27,500 bases of DNA. Origin: Bigelowiella natans CCMP2755 (Eukaryota > Cercozoa > Chlorarachniophyceae). The translations under genes were made by a program, and so were the position numbers. The stretch is taken from the NCBI GenBank assembly GCA_000320545.1, contig ADNK01000534.1, positions 1-27,500 of the forward strand. Direction: 5' to 3'. Positions within the stretch are counted from its first letter, which is position 1; every line of letters starts with the position of its first letter. Below the pieces are notes generated by a model. That model made no database searches. It was not told the DNA's origin and saw only the letters and a list, made by a program, of their open reading frames with translations. This document shows, one piece after another, positions 9,801 to 19,571 of the stretch.

Positions 9801-11421
9801 CTTCCCTACTCCTACCTTTGCCATTCGAGTCTTCATGCGACCGATTCCAAGCCATCTGCACATAAAAGGCGATGTCTTCCAGAAACAACAAGGCTTCTTT
9901 GCCGGGTGTTTTGCCTGTTTTGCTGCTCTCATTCTCGAAGAAATCGAACCTGATGAGGATGATACCGAAGAAGGTGGCAATGATGCAGCTGCACTAGCAG
10001 GAGCTAATGCTGCGGTTATGTACTTGGACGACCCCGAAGACACAAAGAAGCAAGAGAAAGGCTTGAGGAATAAAACCATTCTAATTGGTACTCTATTGAC
10101 CGGGAAGAAAGAACCCCGAAAGCGTGAATCTTCACTTTCAGATTCATTGGGAGATGAAGGTGGGAAGTCGGAAGTAGATTCTCCTAGGAAAACTAAGAGG
10201 AACTCCATCGCAGCTCTGCAGTCTCTTCGGAATATGGATGGTAGGCAAAAACGCTTCGCAAAGATGCAGTCTATAAGGTGGGGGGGCTCAACACTCGATC
10301 TGACAGCATCTGTTCTCGGCCAGAATTTAGACGAAGCGGAAGAAGAGGAGGAAGAAGAGAAAGAAGGCTGTTGCGGTGAGCCTATACGAAGCGGGAGTGA
10401 TCCCAAGCTCAAGAACTCTGGATACACGTATCGGGATGTGTTTGGGTTGGTGTCGCTGACTATCATTATCCTCGGGTGCTTTTTCATTATTTGCGTTTTA
10501 TCCAATAAGGGTGCGCTCGGCAAATGGACGCCTGACTCCCTGACAATGTTTAGTGAAGACATTGGGCTTAGGATCTTAACGATCACAATGATCGAAATGT
10601 TCTTCTTCTTCCCCCTCAACCCTGCTGTCTGGTGTGCACAGACGGTTAGCGGCTTCTTCGACAAACTGAGCGAAGGTCGCTATATTGAAGTCGATTTGCA
10701 TTTGACCAGCAAAGATGATGTTGGTGTTAACGATTCCCAGCGAGTCATAAGCTTTAACAAAGACTCGCCAATGCAATCCTACGGCCTTGAATATGGAGTG
10801 AAAGTAATCGCCATTAATGGTCAGCTTCTCGACCCCGAAGCGGACGTGATGGCTCTCATACACGAACATCTTCAGAAGGACACCCACTATTGGATGACTG
10901 TCCTGAGTCGCGCTGATCGCAAACCTTTGAAAGAAGTGTGCCTCAATCGGAACGACAACGGCCTCCTTTTAGACTCGCAACTGCGAGTTGTTAAGGTTAT
11001 TAAGGGCTCGGATGCAGAGAGCATGGGGGTTCAGAAAGGTTGGCGTATTGTCTACGTAAATGATGTGCGTACCGACACACTCTCGATGGCATTTCGTGCA
11101 TTCCATGTCGCCGCACGCATCGGGCTCACCTATAGGATGCTATTTCGCACACGATGTGAGAAAAAGAGCCTATTGCTATCGGAAGACGTGCTGCTTGGGG
11201 AGGAAGTCTCTGATGATGATCATGATAACGATGATGATGGCGGTGGTGATGGTGAAACAGCTGTGGAGGTCAAGGCCTACCCGATCCTCAGTCCCAAGTC
11301 CCTCAGTCCGAAGCCAGTCCTCAGTCCGAAGCCAGTCCTCAGCCCAAAGTCGCAGGTGGTTCAGGACAAATCGACAAGATACACAGAAGTCGAAATGAGT
11401 CAAATGGCCATCAGTCTGTAA
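2512..11421 (+). CDS. Polycystin-1-like adhesion receptor: propeller, mucin stalk, REJ-like, GAIN/GPS, 5 TM, 2 PDZ
   Basis: Predicted exons: 2512-2577, 2830-3747, 3825-5339, 5603-5739, 5942-6129, 6320-6634, 6935-11421; all phases agree, giving ~2541 residues. Order: signal peptide (1-22; an in-frame ATG at 2413 would add 33 residues); eight ~40-residue 'DGRIFAPPY...VLVIDPS' repeats to ~385, a likely beta-propeller with NxS/T sites; Thr/Pro/Ser stalk to ~833; REJ/Ig-like beta region to ~1300 (LGTGATVTVGDSF, ATGSGGRALSYSW); Gly-rich linker; GAIN-like region; GPS at 1805-1850 (C-x-YWD, W, C1838, HLT with predicted cleavage L1843|T1844). TM helices near 1876, 1958, 1994, 2214 and 2257 resemble the first polycystin-1 helices (KHPWLAVIF before TM2), without a PLAT domain or channel module. 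Two PDZ-like domains (2298-2371, 2382-2452) and an acidic, SPK-repeat tail ending ISL follow. Likely a plasma-membrane adhesion or sensing receptor; ligand unknown. Architecture inferred from motifs; boundaries need cDNA. Confidence 0.85.
2578..2829 (+). other. Intron 1 of the receptor gene
   Basis: Phase-0 intron with donor GTAAGT and acceptor ATATATAG. It separates the signal-peptide exon from the propeller exon and holds a (TGCC)4 run (2691-2706) and a CA microsatellite (2743-2766). Confidence 0.75.
3748..3824 (+). other. 77-nt intron inside propeller blade 7 of the receptor gene
   Basis: Without splicing the frame leaves the repeat consensus and stops at 3847-3849. Removing GTGTGG...CCTCAG rejoins RIFA to APYKSTQVMAIDPS, restoring the repeat pattern RIFAPPY...VLVIDPS in phase 0. 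A CTAAC branch-like motif lies just upstream of the acceptor. The donor is weak, so partial retention is plausible. Confidence 0.75.
4035..5210 (+). repeat. Coding minisatellite of the Thr/Pro/Ser stalk
   Basis: Proline-threonine-serine codons are repeated throughout. The first half is a ~60-nt unit encoding about PTTAPSATPTQSPTSTPSAS, roughly six copies. The second half shows a ~300-nt period: the block from ~4558 recurs from ~4858 with few changes (for example GTCCAACTACATG at 4621 and 4921). Repeats of this kind give an extended O-glycosylated stalk and vary in length between strains. The C-rich sense strand leaves a long open antisense frame that is not a gene. Confidence 0.9.
5387..5426 (+). 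repeat. CT-rich microsatellite in receptor intron 3
   Basis: Almost uninterrupted CT dinucleotides between the donor at 5340 (CAG|GTATAG) and the acceptor at 5602. Confidence 0.85.
5863..5898 (+). repeat. Poly-C and CT tract in receptor intron 4
   Basis: A run of about 14 C followed by CT-rich sequence. It lies upstream of the acceptor GTACAG at 5941. Confidence 0.85.
6817..6886 (+). repeat. GT then GA microsatellite in receptor intron 6
   Basis: A GT run passes directly into a long GA run just upstream of the final-exon acceptor CACACAG (6934). It happens to be open in the frame of the last exon, which makes that exon look longer than it is; the low-complexity RERERE stretch should not be annotated as protein. 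Confidence 0.85.
11287..11355 (+). repeat. Coding SPK tandem repeat in the receptor tail
   Basis: A 21-nt unit (CTCAGTCCGAAGCCAGTC) is repeated about three times, encoding L-SPK-P-V repeats at the C-terminus. SPK is a typical proline-directed kinase site; phosphorylation is inference. Confidence 0.8.
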
Positions 11422-11498
11422 ATATATGTAGGAATGTCATGTTTTGCATTTGGCACAACGTAAATACAACATACTGTGCCAATGTTATATATAAACGA

Positions 11499-11504
11499 AA
11501 TAAA
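11499..11504 (+). terminator. Poly(A) signal of the receptor gene
   Basis: A canonical AATAAA lies 78 nt past the TAA stop at 11419-11421, within AT-rich sequence. Position and composition fit a 3' UTR. Confidence 0.6.
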
Positions 11505-11613
11505 ATTTTCAACATTTTGCCCTTTTTTGAAGAATTTATAACATTTTTTTTAAATTATTATGAATAATTTTTGATACGTGTAGATGTTTTGTTTCCTATA
11601 CCTTTAACATCGA

Positions 11614-12156
11614 CATGTGGGACGAATGTAATGGATGATTAAATCTTTTAAATGGTCATCCTTACGTAGCTATCTAAGGATATCATGAGACAGATGTAAC
11701 GATTAATTTAAATTTGATCAATGGTCATCCTTTAAGGATGTTATGCATGGACACATGTGCATGCATGAGACAGATGTGATGAAGTGTTCAATTTTTTTCA
11801 ATGATCATCCATGTACACATGAGACGGATGCAATGAATCGATGAAATCTTTTCAATGGTCATCCCAATGTAGCTAGCTGTGCAACGGCTACAGCGCTGCT
11901 AACATGCGGTGTCCACTCATTGCTATGGTCACATGTTTTGCTTGCTAGGTTGTAAGCATTGGTATCTTGTCGTGCATGCGCGAATGCAAGTCCTTTTCAG
12001 TTCTAGACAGTACGTCGTCGCTTATTGGTGTCGTCGTTCTTCTTCATGATTGCCTTCATCAGTTGCATGACTGACATGTTTGCACATGCATGCATAGCCA
12101 CACGTTAGGATGACCATTGAAAAAACTGAAACACTTCATCACATTTGTCTCATATG
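11614..12156. repeat. Five-copy dispersed repeat, four direct and one inverted (MITE-like?)
   Basis: A ~50-bp unit of the form CATGAGACAGATGT...AATGGTCATCC occurs in + orientation at about 11614-11664, 11684-11734, 11764-11810 and 11818-11864, and once inverted at 12107-12156. The inverted copy is closest to the third: about 90% identical over ~46 bp by eye. The inverted pair flanks roughly 300 bp with no reading frame, giving a stem-loop with tandemly iterated left arm. This resembles a decayed non-autonomous DNA element; no transposase or clear target-site duplication was seen. Confidence 0.6.
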
Positions 12157-13202
12157 TGTGTACATGCATGTGACATGCTAGCATGCATTGAAGGTATTCG
12201 CCAACGCACGCGCTGCTTGCCAATGCTCATGACTGTAGACAAAAACACTAAAACCTTGATGATGAAAATGCATTGTGAGCATGCATGCCAAATCAAGCTT
12301 TCTGAGGGGATATTACCGCTCGCACGTAGGTCTTTCATTAATTTCATTTGCGCGCGCGCGTTTCACTTTGCTGCAACTAGCCTAGCTAGCTAGTTGCACA
12401 CATCACATCACGCTAGCACGCTATTTTCAGATTGAACACCCAGCCTTTTTCCCTTGCGCAGCGCTGTGCGTAATCTAGCTTGCTAGCAGTGCGTAGTTGC
12501 AAAGAGCAAAGATGAACGCATCTTGTGCACGTGCTGCGTGGCGTGTGTCACGTGGGACGCCACTTGCTAGCTTGTGCGTACATTCACACATCCTGACATG
12601 GCAATATGCAAAATCAAAATCAAATTGAATGTGTGTCAAAATTTTGGCGCACATGCATGCAGCAACAGTTTCATTTTGCACAGGCATTGTGGGCAGCGCG
12701 ATTGTGCATGACTGCGCTGTCAAGATGGGCAGAAAAAGATGCATGCATGTACGTATATTTTGATTTTCTGACATTTGTCCAGTAGGTACATGTGCAGTCA
12801 GTATAGATGCATATGTATATAACTTGGTGGCTTCCCTTAATTTATATGAGTCAAAATGTGGATACAGACAGAATAGTGGTAAGAATTGGATATTTTATGC
12901 ACAGAATGATAAGATTTTTCTCTTTTCTGCGCGAAATGCTTCGGCTTTGATTTTACACTTCGTTTCCCGCTGGACGGTGAGTTTTGAGCACCTGGAACGA
13001 AGCATGTGACAGCGACTAGGGGGCCAACTCACATCCGTGTTCGCATACCGATGTGATCATAGACTGACGCATACAATACTAACGTCGAACTGTCCTCATC
13101 CTCCTCCTCCTCCTCCTCCAATGTGTTTATGGCATAAAGCCACCATTAGCAGTCTAGGATAGCAGCAGGAGGAGAGCAGCCAGCATCGTTGGATCTGCTG
13201 CC
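12157..13202. other. Intergenic region downstream of GH81; no gene seen
   Basis: Open frames here are short, in conflicting directions, and show no family resemblance. The sequence is rich in ATGCATG and TAGCTAGC palindromes. A TCC trinucleotide run (about 13098-13119) lies in the probable 3' flank of the GH81 gene. No canonical AATAAA for the GH81 gene was found on the minus strand. Confidence 0.5.
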
Positions 13203-15265
13203 TCATACAAGGACGTCGTCCTCGTCGTCGTCATCATCATCAGGGATTGGTCGCGTAGCGATCCAGTGAAGGAGATTCGTCTTGCTGTTGCCGTTTCCCT
13301 CGGCGGTGTAGGGACTGTACACGCTATCATCTAGCTTCTGCGCGCAACGCCACGCGCCCTCCTGATCCACGATCGCCTGCGCCATGCACACGAGCGATAT
13401 CCACCCGTCCGTGACGCACTGGCCCGTGCAGGACGCCTGGAAGTCCCCTATCTGCTGGTCCACCCACTTTTGCGGGAGGAGGAACTCAGAAGCGGGCGTG
13501 AACGGCAGCATCTGTATGCCGTTGAGCTCCCAGGTCGTTCCCCCGAACCACGTTTGGTACTGAATCAGGTTGGACCACAGGATGCCGGAGACGCCATTCT
13601 TGGTGAAGGCGTTGGGGAGCGTGGGGGAGTCCTGCCGATGCAGCTGCCAGTACTCGTGCGCTGCGTGCGTCTCCATCGCGTAGAGACTGAGGCCGATGTC
13701 CTTTATCCTCTCGTCCCCGAGGGCGTCGCCCAGCACCGCGATCGAGTACCAGCAGTTCGTGGCCTCTGAGACGGATTCCTGGTTCCTTCCGTTGAGGAAA
13801 GGCTGGAAGATGCCGCCCGCCCACGAATGCCCGGCGTAGAAGTCCATGTGCCTATACTGCGGGAAGAACTCGTCGTCGTGCGATGGGTTCGCGACGTCCC
13901 GCACCAGGAGAAGGATGAAGTCGTAGTACTCCTTCCCCCATTCAGGGAGGTAGCGGGCCACGACGGCGGCCGCATAGAGGATGTAGCCATAGTGGAAGTG
14001 GTGGTCATTGTAGTAGCCGTTCCCAAAGTCCATCCCAGCGGCGAAGGAGCCCTCCGCCAGGGAGGGGCAGACAGGCGGCCCTCCGTTGTCGCAGTGCGGC
14101 TTGCATTTCCCGCCGCAGTCGTCGTACACGCAACCGCAGCTCACCATGCCGCCCCAGTTCTTGTCGTAGACAAGCGGATTCTGGGTCTTCCCGGCGAGCC
14201 ACAGCGACGTGAAGTTCGCCAGTTGCCCGAGGGCCATGTTACGGTTGTCGTCCATCCCCATCTGGTCGGCGATCAGCACAATCCGCGCCAGCCGCGACAG
14301 CAGCTTGCCGGCGTTGTACGGGTCGCCGGCCCCTGTCTGGTAGTTGACCGGCATCTTGAACTTCTCGGTGTCCTCCTTGATGGCCGCCCGGATCGCGTCC
14401 TCGTACTTGAGGGGGACCGAGACGGGGGGCTCCCAGAGGAAGGTCGGCAGCTCCAGATTCAGCACCATCGTCTCCGTGCTGTAAGGAGTCATGCAGCCCA
14501 GCATCACCTTCTCCACGCATAGCTCCGCGTACGCGGGGGGGGGCGGGTCGACGAGTGCGCTGCGATGGTGCGGGAGGATGAGGAGGAGAGCTTCGCCGCT
14601 CTCCGCCCTCTCAGGCTCGGAGGCCTCAGCCTTGAGCTTGGCGTTCTTCTTCCTTGTTGGCTGGTCGCGCGGCGACTCGGACATGAGGTTCATGAAGCGA
14701 TCGCTCACCTTGGAGAGCCGATGCTTCCTGTCCTTCACCAGCTTATCCTCTTCCTTGTCCTCCTCCTCCTCGTCGAAGTCCATGAACTGCTCGTTCAGGT
14801 CCATTGTATGGTACTGCAGGATGATGTTGGTAGAGACTCCCTTCGACTGCACCTCGTGGCCGACGGAGCCCCCCGTGATGAGGATGTTAGAATGCTGCTC
14901 GAGCAAGTCCTCGTAGCCATCTGGAGAGTCGATCCCCTTCTTCCCGGGACAGTGCATGCCTGTTCCATGCGTGCAGTTGTTCGCGAGCGCGAGGCGAATG
15001 ACACCGGTGTAGCCGTCCTCGCTCGCAGTCAATGTCAGAGGCCCGGACCCACCACATTCAAGGTCCAGTGGAGGGAATGCGTACCTATGCGACGACGATA
15101 TTTATATGAGCGATGTTAGCATACTATAGCACCGCGATTACACAAATACAGATACAGATATATACACATTTATATACGTGAGATAAAAGATCTAATTTTG
15201 TACATTATTTTGGTGATTGCGTGTGATGTGTGTGTGAGAGAGTGTGTGTGTGAGATATCGTGATG

Positions 15266-15301
<36 letters not shown>

Positions 15302-16482
15302 GTTGCTATCATTCATCCATCATCCATGTACAAAACCTACCCGTGCCACAATGCATCGTGCTGAATGAAGCCAAACTTCATCTTGGAGGCGGTGAACCTC
15401 GTCCCAGCCTTGCAGGGCAGCTTCATCTTCTCCCCGTCCACTTCAAAGTGGTTCAGGAGCTGCGGCGAGAGGATCTGCGGCTGGGCGCTAAAGTACTGCA
15501 TGGAGATGAACGGGTCGCCCTGCACGAGGGTCGTTTGCATCACCGACGAGGGGCTTTGCACCCAGCCGACGGTCACGGAAAGCTTGTCGCTCCGCACAAC
15601 TCGCTGGAAGCCCATGCCCTTTCCGCTGAGAGAGACCATCCCCATCACCTCGTCGAAGATCTGCTGCACCTGCGACTCGGAGGCGGTTACAAACGGCTCG
15701 ATGGCGGACACCATATCGCTCTGAACCGAGACGATGTACGGCAGCACGGTGATGACGTTCTCAGGCTTGGTGCCATCTCCTAGGATGATATTCTCGTAGA
15801 ATTCGTGAGTGGGGTAAGGGGTCTTGACGTTGCCCCACAGCTTCTCCACGGGGAGCGCAGTTCCCACCCGCTCCACCCCAACCATGTCGAGGTCGTTCAC
15901 AGGGTCTGCGTTGGACAGCGGCCCTCTTCGGCTGTCTTCTGGCTCCGGATATTTGACAGGAGGGGGGGCAGGCCATTTGTCTGGGCCGGGTATCGAGGGG
16001 GGCTCGTAGCCCGAGGAGCTGGTGTCGAAGAGTATCAGTGCCAAAGACCCTAATATCGTGGCGACCATGGCAATCATGGCGAGCGCGTGCAGGAAGCTCT
16101 TCGGGCCCAAAGCAGCTATATCTGGGTGCACTAGGGCGTACATTACCCTCTTAATCCACGAGAACAGCCCTTCGCAGCAGTGGCAGTCTGGGACGCAGTC
16201 GTCCGGGACGTTTGACGGGTAGCCTCCGTTCGCAGAATAACGGGTATCGCCAGCCACGGTTTCTTTGCGGCCAATTGAGCCGTATCTCCGCACACTGCCG
16301 TTGCTACCGAAGCTGCTATTGCTGTCTTTTCTTCCTCCCCTGCTACTGTACCGTCGTCCATGGCGCCCGCTACGACTCCCACTCCGGCTGCCTCGGCGGC
16401 TGCCCCCGTCTGGAGTACCAAAGGGGCTGTCGGGTGAGGTTTGCGAGCTAGCGTTTTTACTCTTTCTCGGGACGTAAAGCAT
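13203..16482 (-). CDS. GH81 endo-1,3-beta-glucanase, type II membrane-anchored
   Basis: Two exons on the minus strand, 16482-15341 and 15084-13203, joined in phase across a 256-nt intron (donor GTAGGT, acceptor CATAG), give 1007 residues. GH81 enzymes cleave internal beta-1,3 linkages of glucans such as callose or storage beta-glucans. Family signatures: NDHHFHYGY (~740-748), D795 with GHSWAGG (~799-805), and GRNQESVSEATN (~813-824), whose glutamates hold the catalytic residues. Residues 1-130 are Ser/Arg/Gly-rich and cytosolic by prediction; 131-152 form one hydrophobic segment, so the catalytic part faces the lumen or outside. A highly charged insert (~482-543) and a Cys-rich insert (~696-722) interrupt the domain, and the C-terminus is a run of Asp. 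The coding sequence is visibly more GC-rich than its neighbours. Cell-wall remodelling, feeding or storage-glucan turnover are all possible roles. Confidence 0.95.
15085..15340 (-). other. Intron of the GH81 gene with TG microsatellite
   Basis: A phase-2 intron of 256 nt. On the + strand it carries TG-rich repeats at about 15221-15302. Splicing joins ALWHG to YAFPPLDLECGG without a gap. Confidence 0.85.
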
Positions 16483-16509
16483 CGTGTTCGTTTATGAGCA
16501 GAGAAACCT

Positions 16510-16512
<3 letters not shown>

Positions 16513-16549
<37 letters not shown>
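16513..16549 (+). repeat. GA microsatellite upstream of the GH81 start
   Basis: An uninterrupted GA run ends about 30-65 nt upstream of the GH81 ATG (complement of 16480-16482), in the probable 5' UTR or core promoter. On the sense strand it is a CT tract. Confidence 0.9.
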
Positions 16550-16551
<2 letters not shown>

Positions 16552-18015
16552 GGAACGAACCGGGGGGAGGGAGAGGTTAGGCTGTAGTTGCTGAAGGTTG
16601 CTGAAGGTGGCTGAATGCTCTTGACGAAATATATCCATCCTTCATGTTATTTTTATCTCTCTCCTTCGAATGAAGAAATATACGAAACCAAATTCGGGTC
16701 GCAGGTACCTTCAACTTGTCGTAGATTCTCTCTCTTGCGAAAGTAATAAGGCTGGTATGGGAACGACGCTGATTGAAAGTCTATCGGTGCGCCATTGTTC
16801 CTTTCTTATCCACTCCTACTTTAAATTCCGTCTTTGGTCTCCTGAAAGATATATTATGCACAAGTCATCATTTAAGAGCTAAATACACAATAAAGTTTCA
16901 CATAAAGAGATCTAAAGTAAAAGCGAGATTGTTTAGAAGTCTCAATAAACAAAGCACCCCATCCCACCCCCCCAACTACAAACTCACACATGCAAGTGCC
17001 AGATTCATCTAGGTATTCTTTGACATTTAATATTGGAAGATAGTTGTACACATCTATGGATCACATGCAGCAATTCTAGTGTTTCCCAAGTTGAAATGCT
17101 AGCCTCAACACACACGAGTCCACACGCAAGAATGTGTTCATTCTGTAGGCACGAACATCGCTTGTGAAAGCGTACGCAGTATTGCATGTAAAACATCATA
17201 CTACTAACTCTCTTCTGCAAAGATTCGAACGCCCAAAAATAGCAGAGATGGTGTAACGAGCAGTTGACACACTCAACCCCTTTTTTATCCGAAATTACAT
17301 GTTCAGACTACGTTACATTCGTTTATCAAAAGATGGGACAACACAGCCACTGGTATTTTCTCCCAATTTGTTATTCTTAATGTCAATTTGGGAGAGTTTT
17401 CCCCGACTGGTGCTCCACAAATAGCTGTGTATGGGGATTCTGTTTGGGGGGGGTTTATTCCACACAGGAATTCCCCTACTCGAGGGGCGCAAATTTAAAA
17501 TTTGAGGCCCTCGACTCAGCTCGGATAAAAAGACTGTATGTGGAAGGGTTGATCAAAGCCCGATTACTCCAATATATCCCCCACAAAAGGGCCAGAGAAT
17601 GCATAAAGGGGGGGGGGTGGGACCACGATCATCCAGAAGAAATAGAACAGATACCTCGGCGGGATGAAAACACAGGCGATTTTACTTCGAAAAGCTGCAA
17701 AAGAAAGGCAATTTTCTCCCCAGAAACCCCTACACCAAGAGAAGAAAGAAGCCGTGCTCCTTTCCATCCTCTTGCTACTACGTAGGTCACCACTTCAGTG
17801 TACCCGATCCCGGGCACCGTTGTCGAAATCTCCTTGAAATATCCCTGTCGACATGCTGAATTTGCTGTCGTAGGGACACAATCATAAACAAAGCAGGAGA
17901 TCACGGAAGGGGATCCGGCAGGTTTTGCGTCTGAACTTTCGACTCACTTCGAATCAGACGGGCCTCGGAAACGGCTAGCTGGGACGCAAAACACGTGGTG
18001 TTTTCACTAAGCGAC
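16550..18015. other. Region without a firm gene; possible unresolved exons near 17.4-18.0 kb
   Basis: Several short + strand stretches look protein-like but could not be chained with consistent phases: a frame around 17462-17620 (EALDSARIKRLYVEGLIKARLL), 17786-17866 following a CTACGTAG acceptor (SVYPIPGTVVEISLKYPC), and 17895-17990 (GDPAGFASELSTHFESDG). They may be 5' exons of the membrane-protein gene that follows, or chance. 16550-17400 shows nothing recognisable. Confidence 0.35.
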
Positions 18016-18752
18016 ATGTTGTGGATGTACAACGTCTCTGGGATCGTTTCCCAGAAAGAAGCACACTGTGGGGCTGCTGGTGCCGAGAAAGAATGACAAA
18101 CCGAGGATTTCAGGATTTCTTGGATTTCCTAGGCTGGATTTCGTATTTTTCCATTCCTGCTGGTTTCCTGCTTCCTTCTCAAGCGCTTCCCCAAACCCCC
18201 CCGGTTCACATCGCGCACCTGGAAAGAGATGCTTACATCCTAAAAACTTCTTCTGATTTTTTATCTAAATTTCGCTGGACATTTTCTTAGAAACACGCTC
18301 TGTGACTGAGATTTCCAGGCAGAACAGCGCTTGGGCACGTGGGACGCTCTCTGGCAAATCTGCAACGCCACATTCAAAAGTACGCCTTCCCGTCATCAGA
18401 CAATCCCTGCCCGCTTCCTTGCTAAGATGTCCATGGCGTCGGGGAGCCCCGATCTCAACCTCCAGGTTCATCAATTACGAGTATACAGTAAGCGAACCAA
18501 TGTGAATGCTTGCTTAAAGTGAATCCCTCACTCCCCGTGCGCCAATGCCTCAATCTCAAGATTGTCCTCCAGACGAGACCGGCACAATCTTGAATCATAC
18601 TCACTTCTTTGCAGGTGAAAGTAAGCTCCCTTGGAATGATCGCGTTTGTAGTACTCATCGGGATCTCATGGATAACTTGGATTCGATACCGAGAGGATAT
18701 CGCTAAGATTTACCAGAATTCGGAAGTTATAATATCGAAAAAAAAATCCTGA
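18016..18752 (+). CDS. Probable small single-pass membrane protein with dilysine-type tail (5' end uncertain)
   Basis: Three exons chain in phase: up to 18079 (donor G|GTGCCG), 18311-18465 (donor CAG|GTTCAT) and 18615-18752 (acceptor TTTGCAG, stop TGA). From the ATG at 18016 the product is ~118 residues; the first exon is also open upstream to an acceptor at 17957, so an N-terminal part may be missing. Visible: MLWMYNVSG, a polar segment with GTWDALWQICNATF, a hydrophobic helix GMIAFVVLIGISWITWI, then a basic tail ending KKKS. A C-terminal KKxx is the classical COPI/ER-retrieval signal of type I membrane proteins, suggesting an ER or early-secretory location. I do not recognise the family. 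The last exon is the best supported part. Confidence 0.45.
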
Positions 18753-19571
18753 ATGAAAACTGCGGATAAGAAGAAAATGAAAATTGATTATTCCAAAGTA
18801 ACATTATGATTTTACACGGAAAACTTTATAAATCAGTATGAAAAGAACCTGTGAAAACCAATCCTGCTGCGATTTGACGAGAGAAGTTAAACCATGCACC
18901 TCACGAGAAAGCTGCTCATGCGATGTACATGTAATGTTACTGTACGTGTATGGCCGCGAAAATTCGATTCGATGTTGGTTTCATAGTACATCTATCTATA
19001 CTGCCTCTATGATGCTGCTGCTGACTCACTATTTATGTCGGGCTAATGGCTACACATCCAGCACCAGAGCATGAAACGCAATTGATGAAACGATGCATGC
19101 AACGATGTGCTGCTTGTGCTAGATTTTTGGTATCGCTTTGGTGCTATAGCAGCATATTGTCGTAGCTACAGACTTTAATTTAAGAACGCTACAGATTGTT
19201 GCAATCATATGGCGTCCTGCATCATGTAGAGCGCACAAGGCCTCCAGACATTGGATAGTATACAGAATTAAACAGAAAAGAATTTACGCGAATAAAGACG
19301 TGGCTCCTCATGCATTATTTCTATGCGATTCCTCACACTATAGTGTCGAATTTTTTTGAATGAAAATTGAGGAAACAGCAGATGTTGATGTACACCTTGG
19401 TTCATTCCGAGCCGCAACAATTAGTTAGTCACATTAAACCATCTTCATGTGATGATAATTCTCAATAGAGAGGACGATGTATCAAGTTTCAGCACGGACC
19501 GTTACCATGATGGAAGACGCACAGGCATGCGCGCATACATTATTCCACTTTAACAAGAGAGTCGTAAAACT
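18753..19571. other. Convergent intergenic region; no gene seen
   Basis: The + strand membrane-protein gene and the minus-strand nitrile hydratase gene end on either side. No coding signal was recognised. An AATAAA occurs at about 19290 on the + strand, rather far from the 18752 stop. Confidence 0.5.

Noticed and set aside
12475-12774. 99-codon minus-strand frame downstream of the receptor
   Set aside because: No family resemblance, no splice context, and it lies in repeat-rich intergenic DNA.
13827-14522. 231-codon + strand frame inside the GH81 gene
   Set aside because: It mirrors GC-rich GH81 coding sequence; the minus-strand product has unmistakable GH81 motifs.
17871-17884. 14-mer GTAGGGACACAATC also present near 21337
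   Set aside because: About one shared 14-mer is expected by chance in a window of this size, and the flanks differ.
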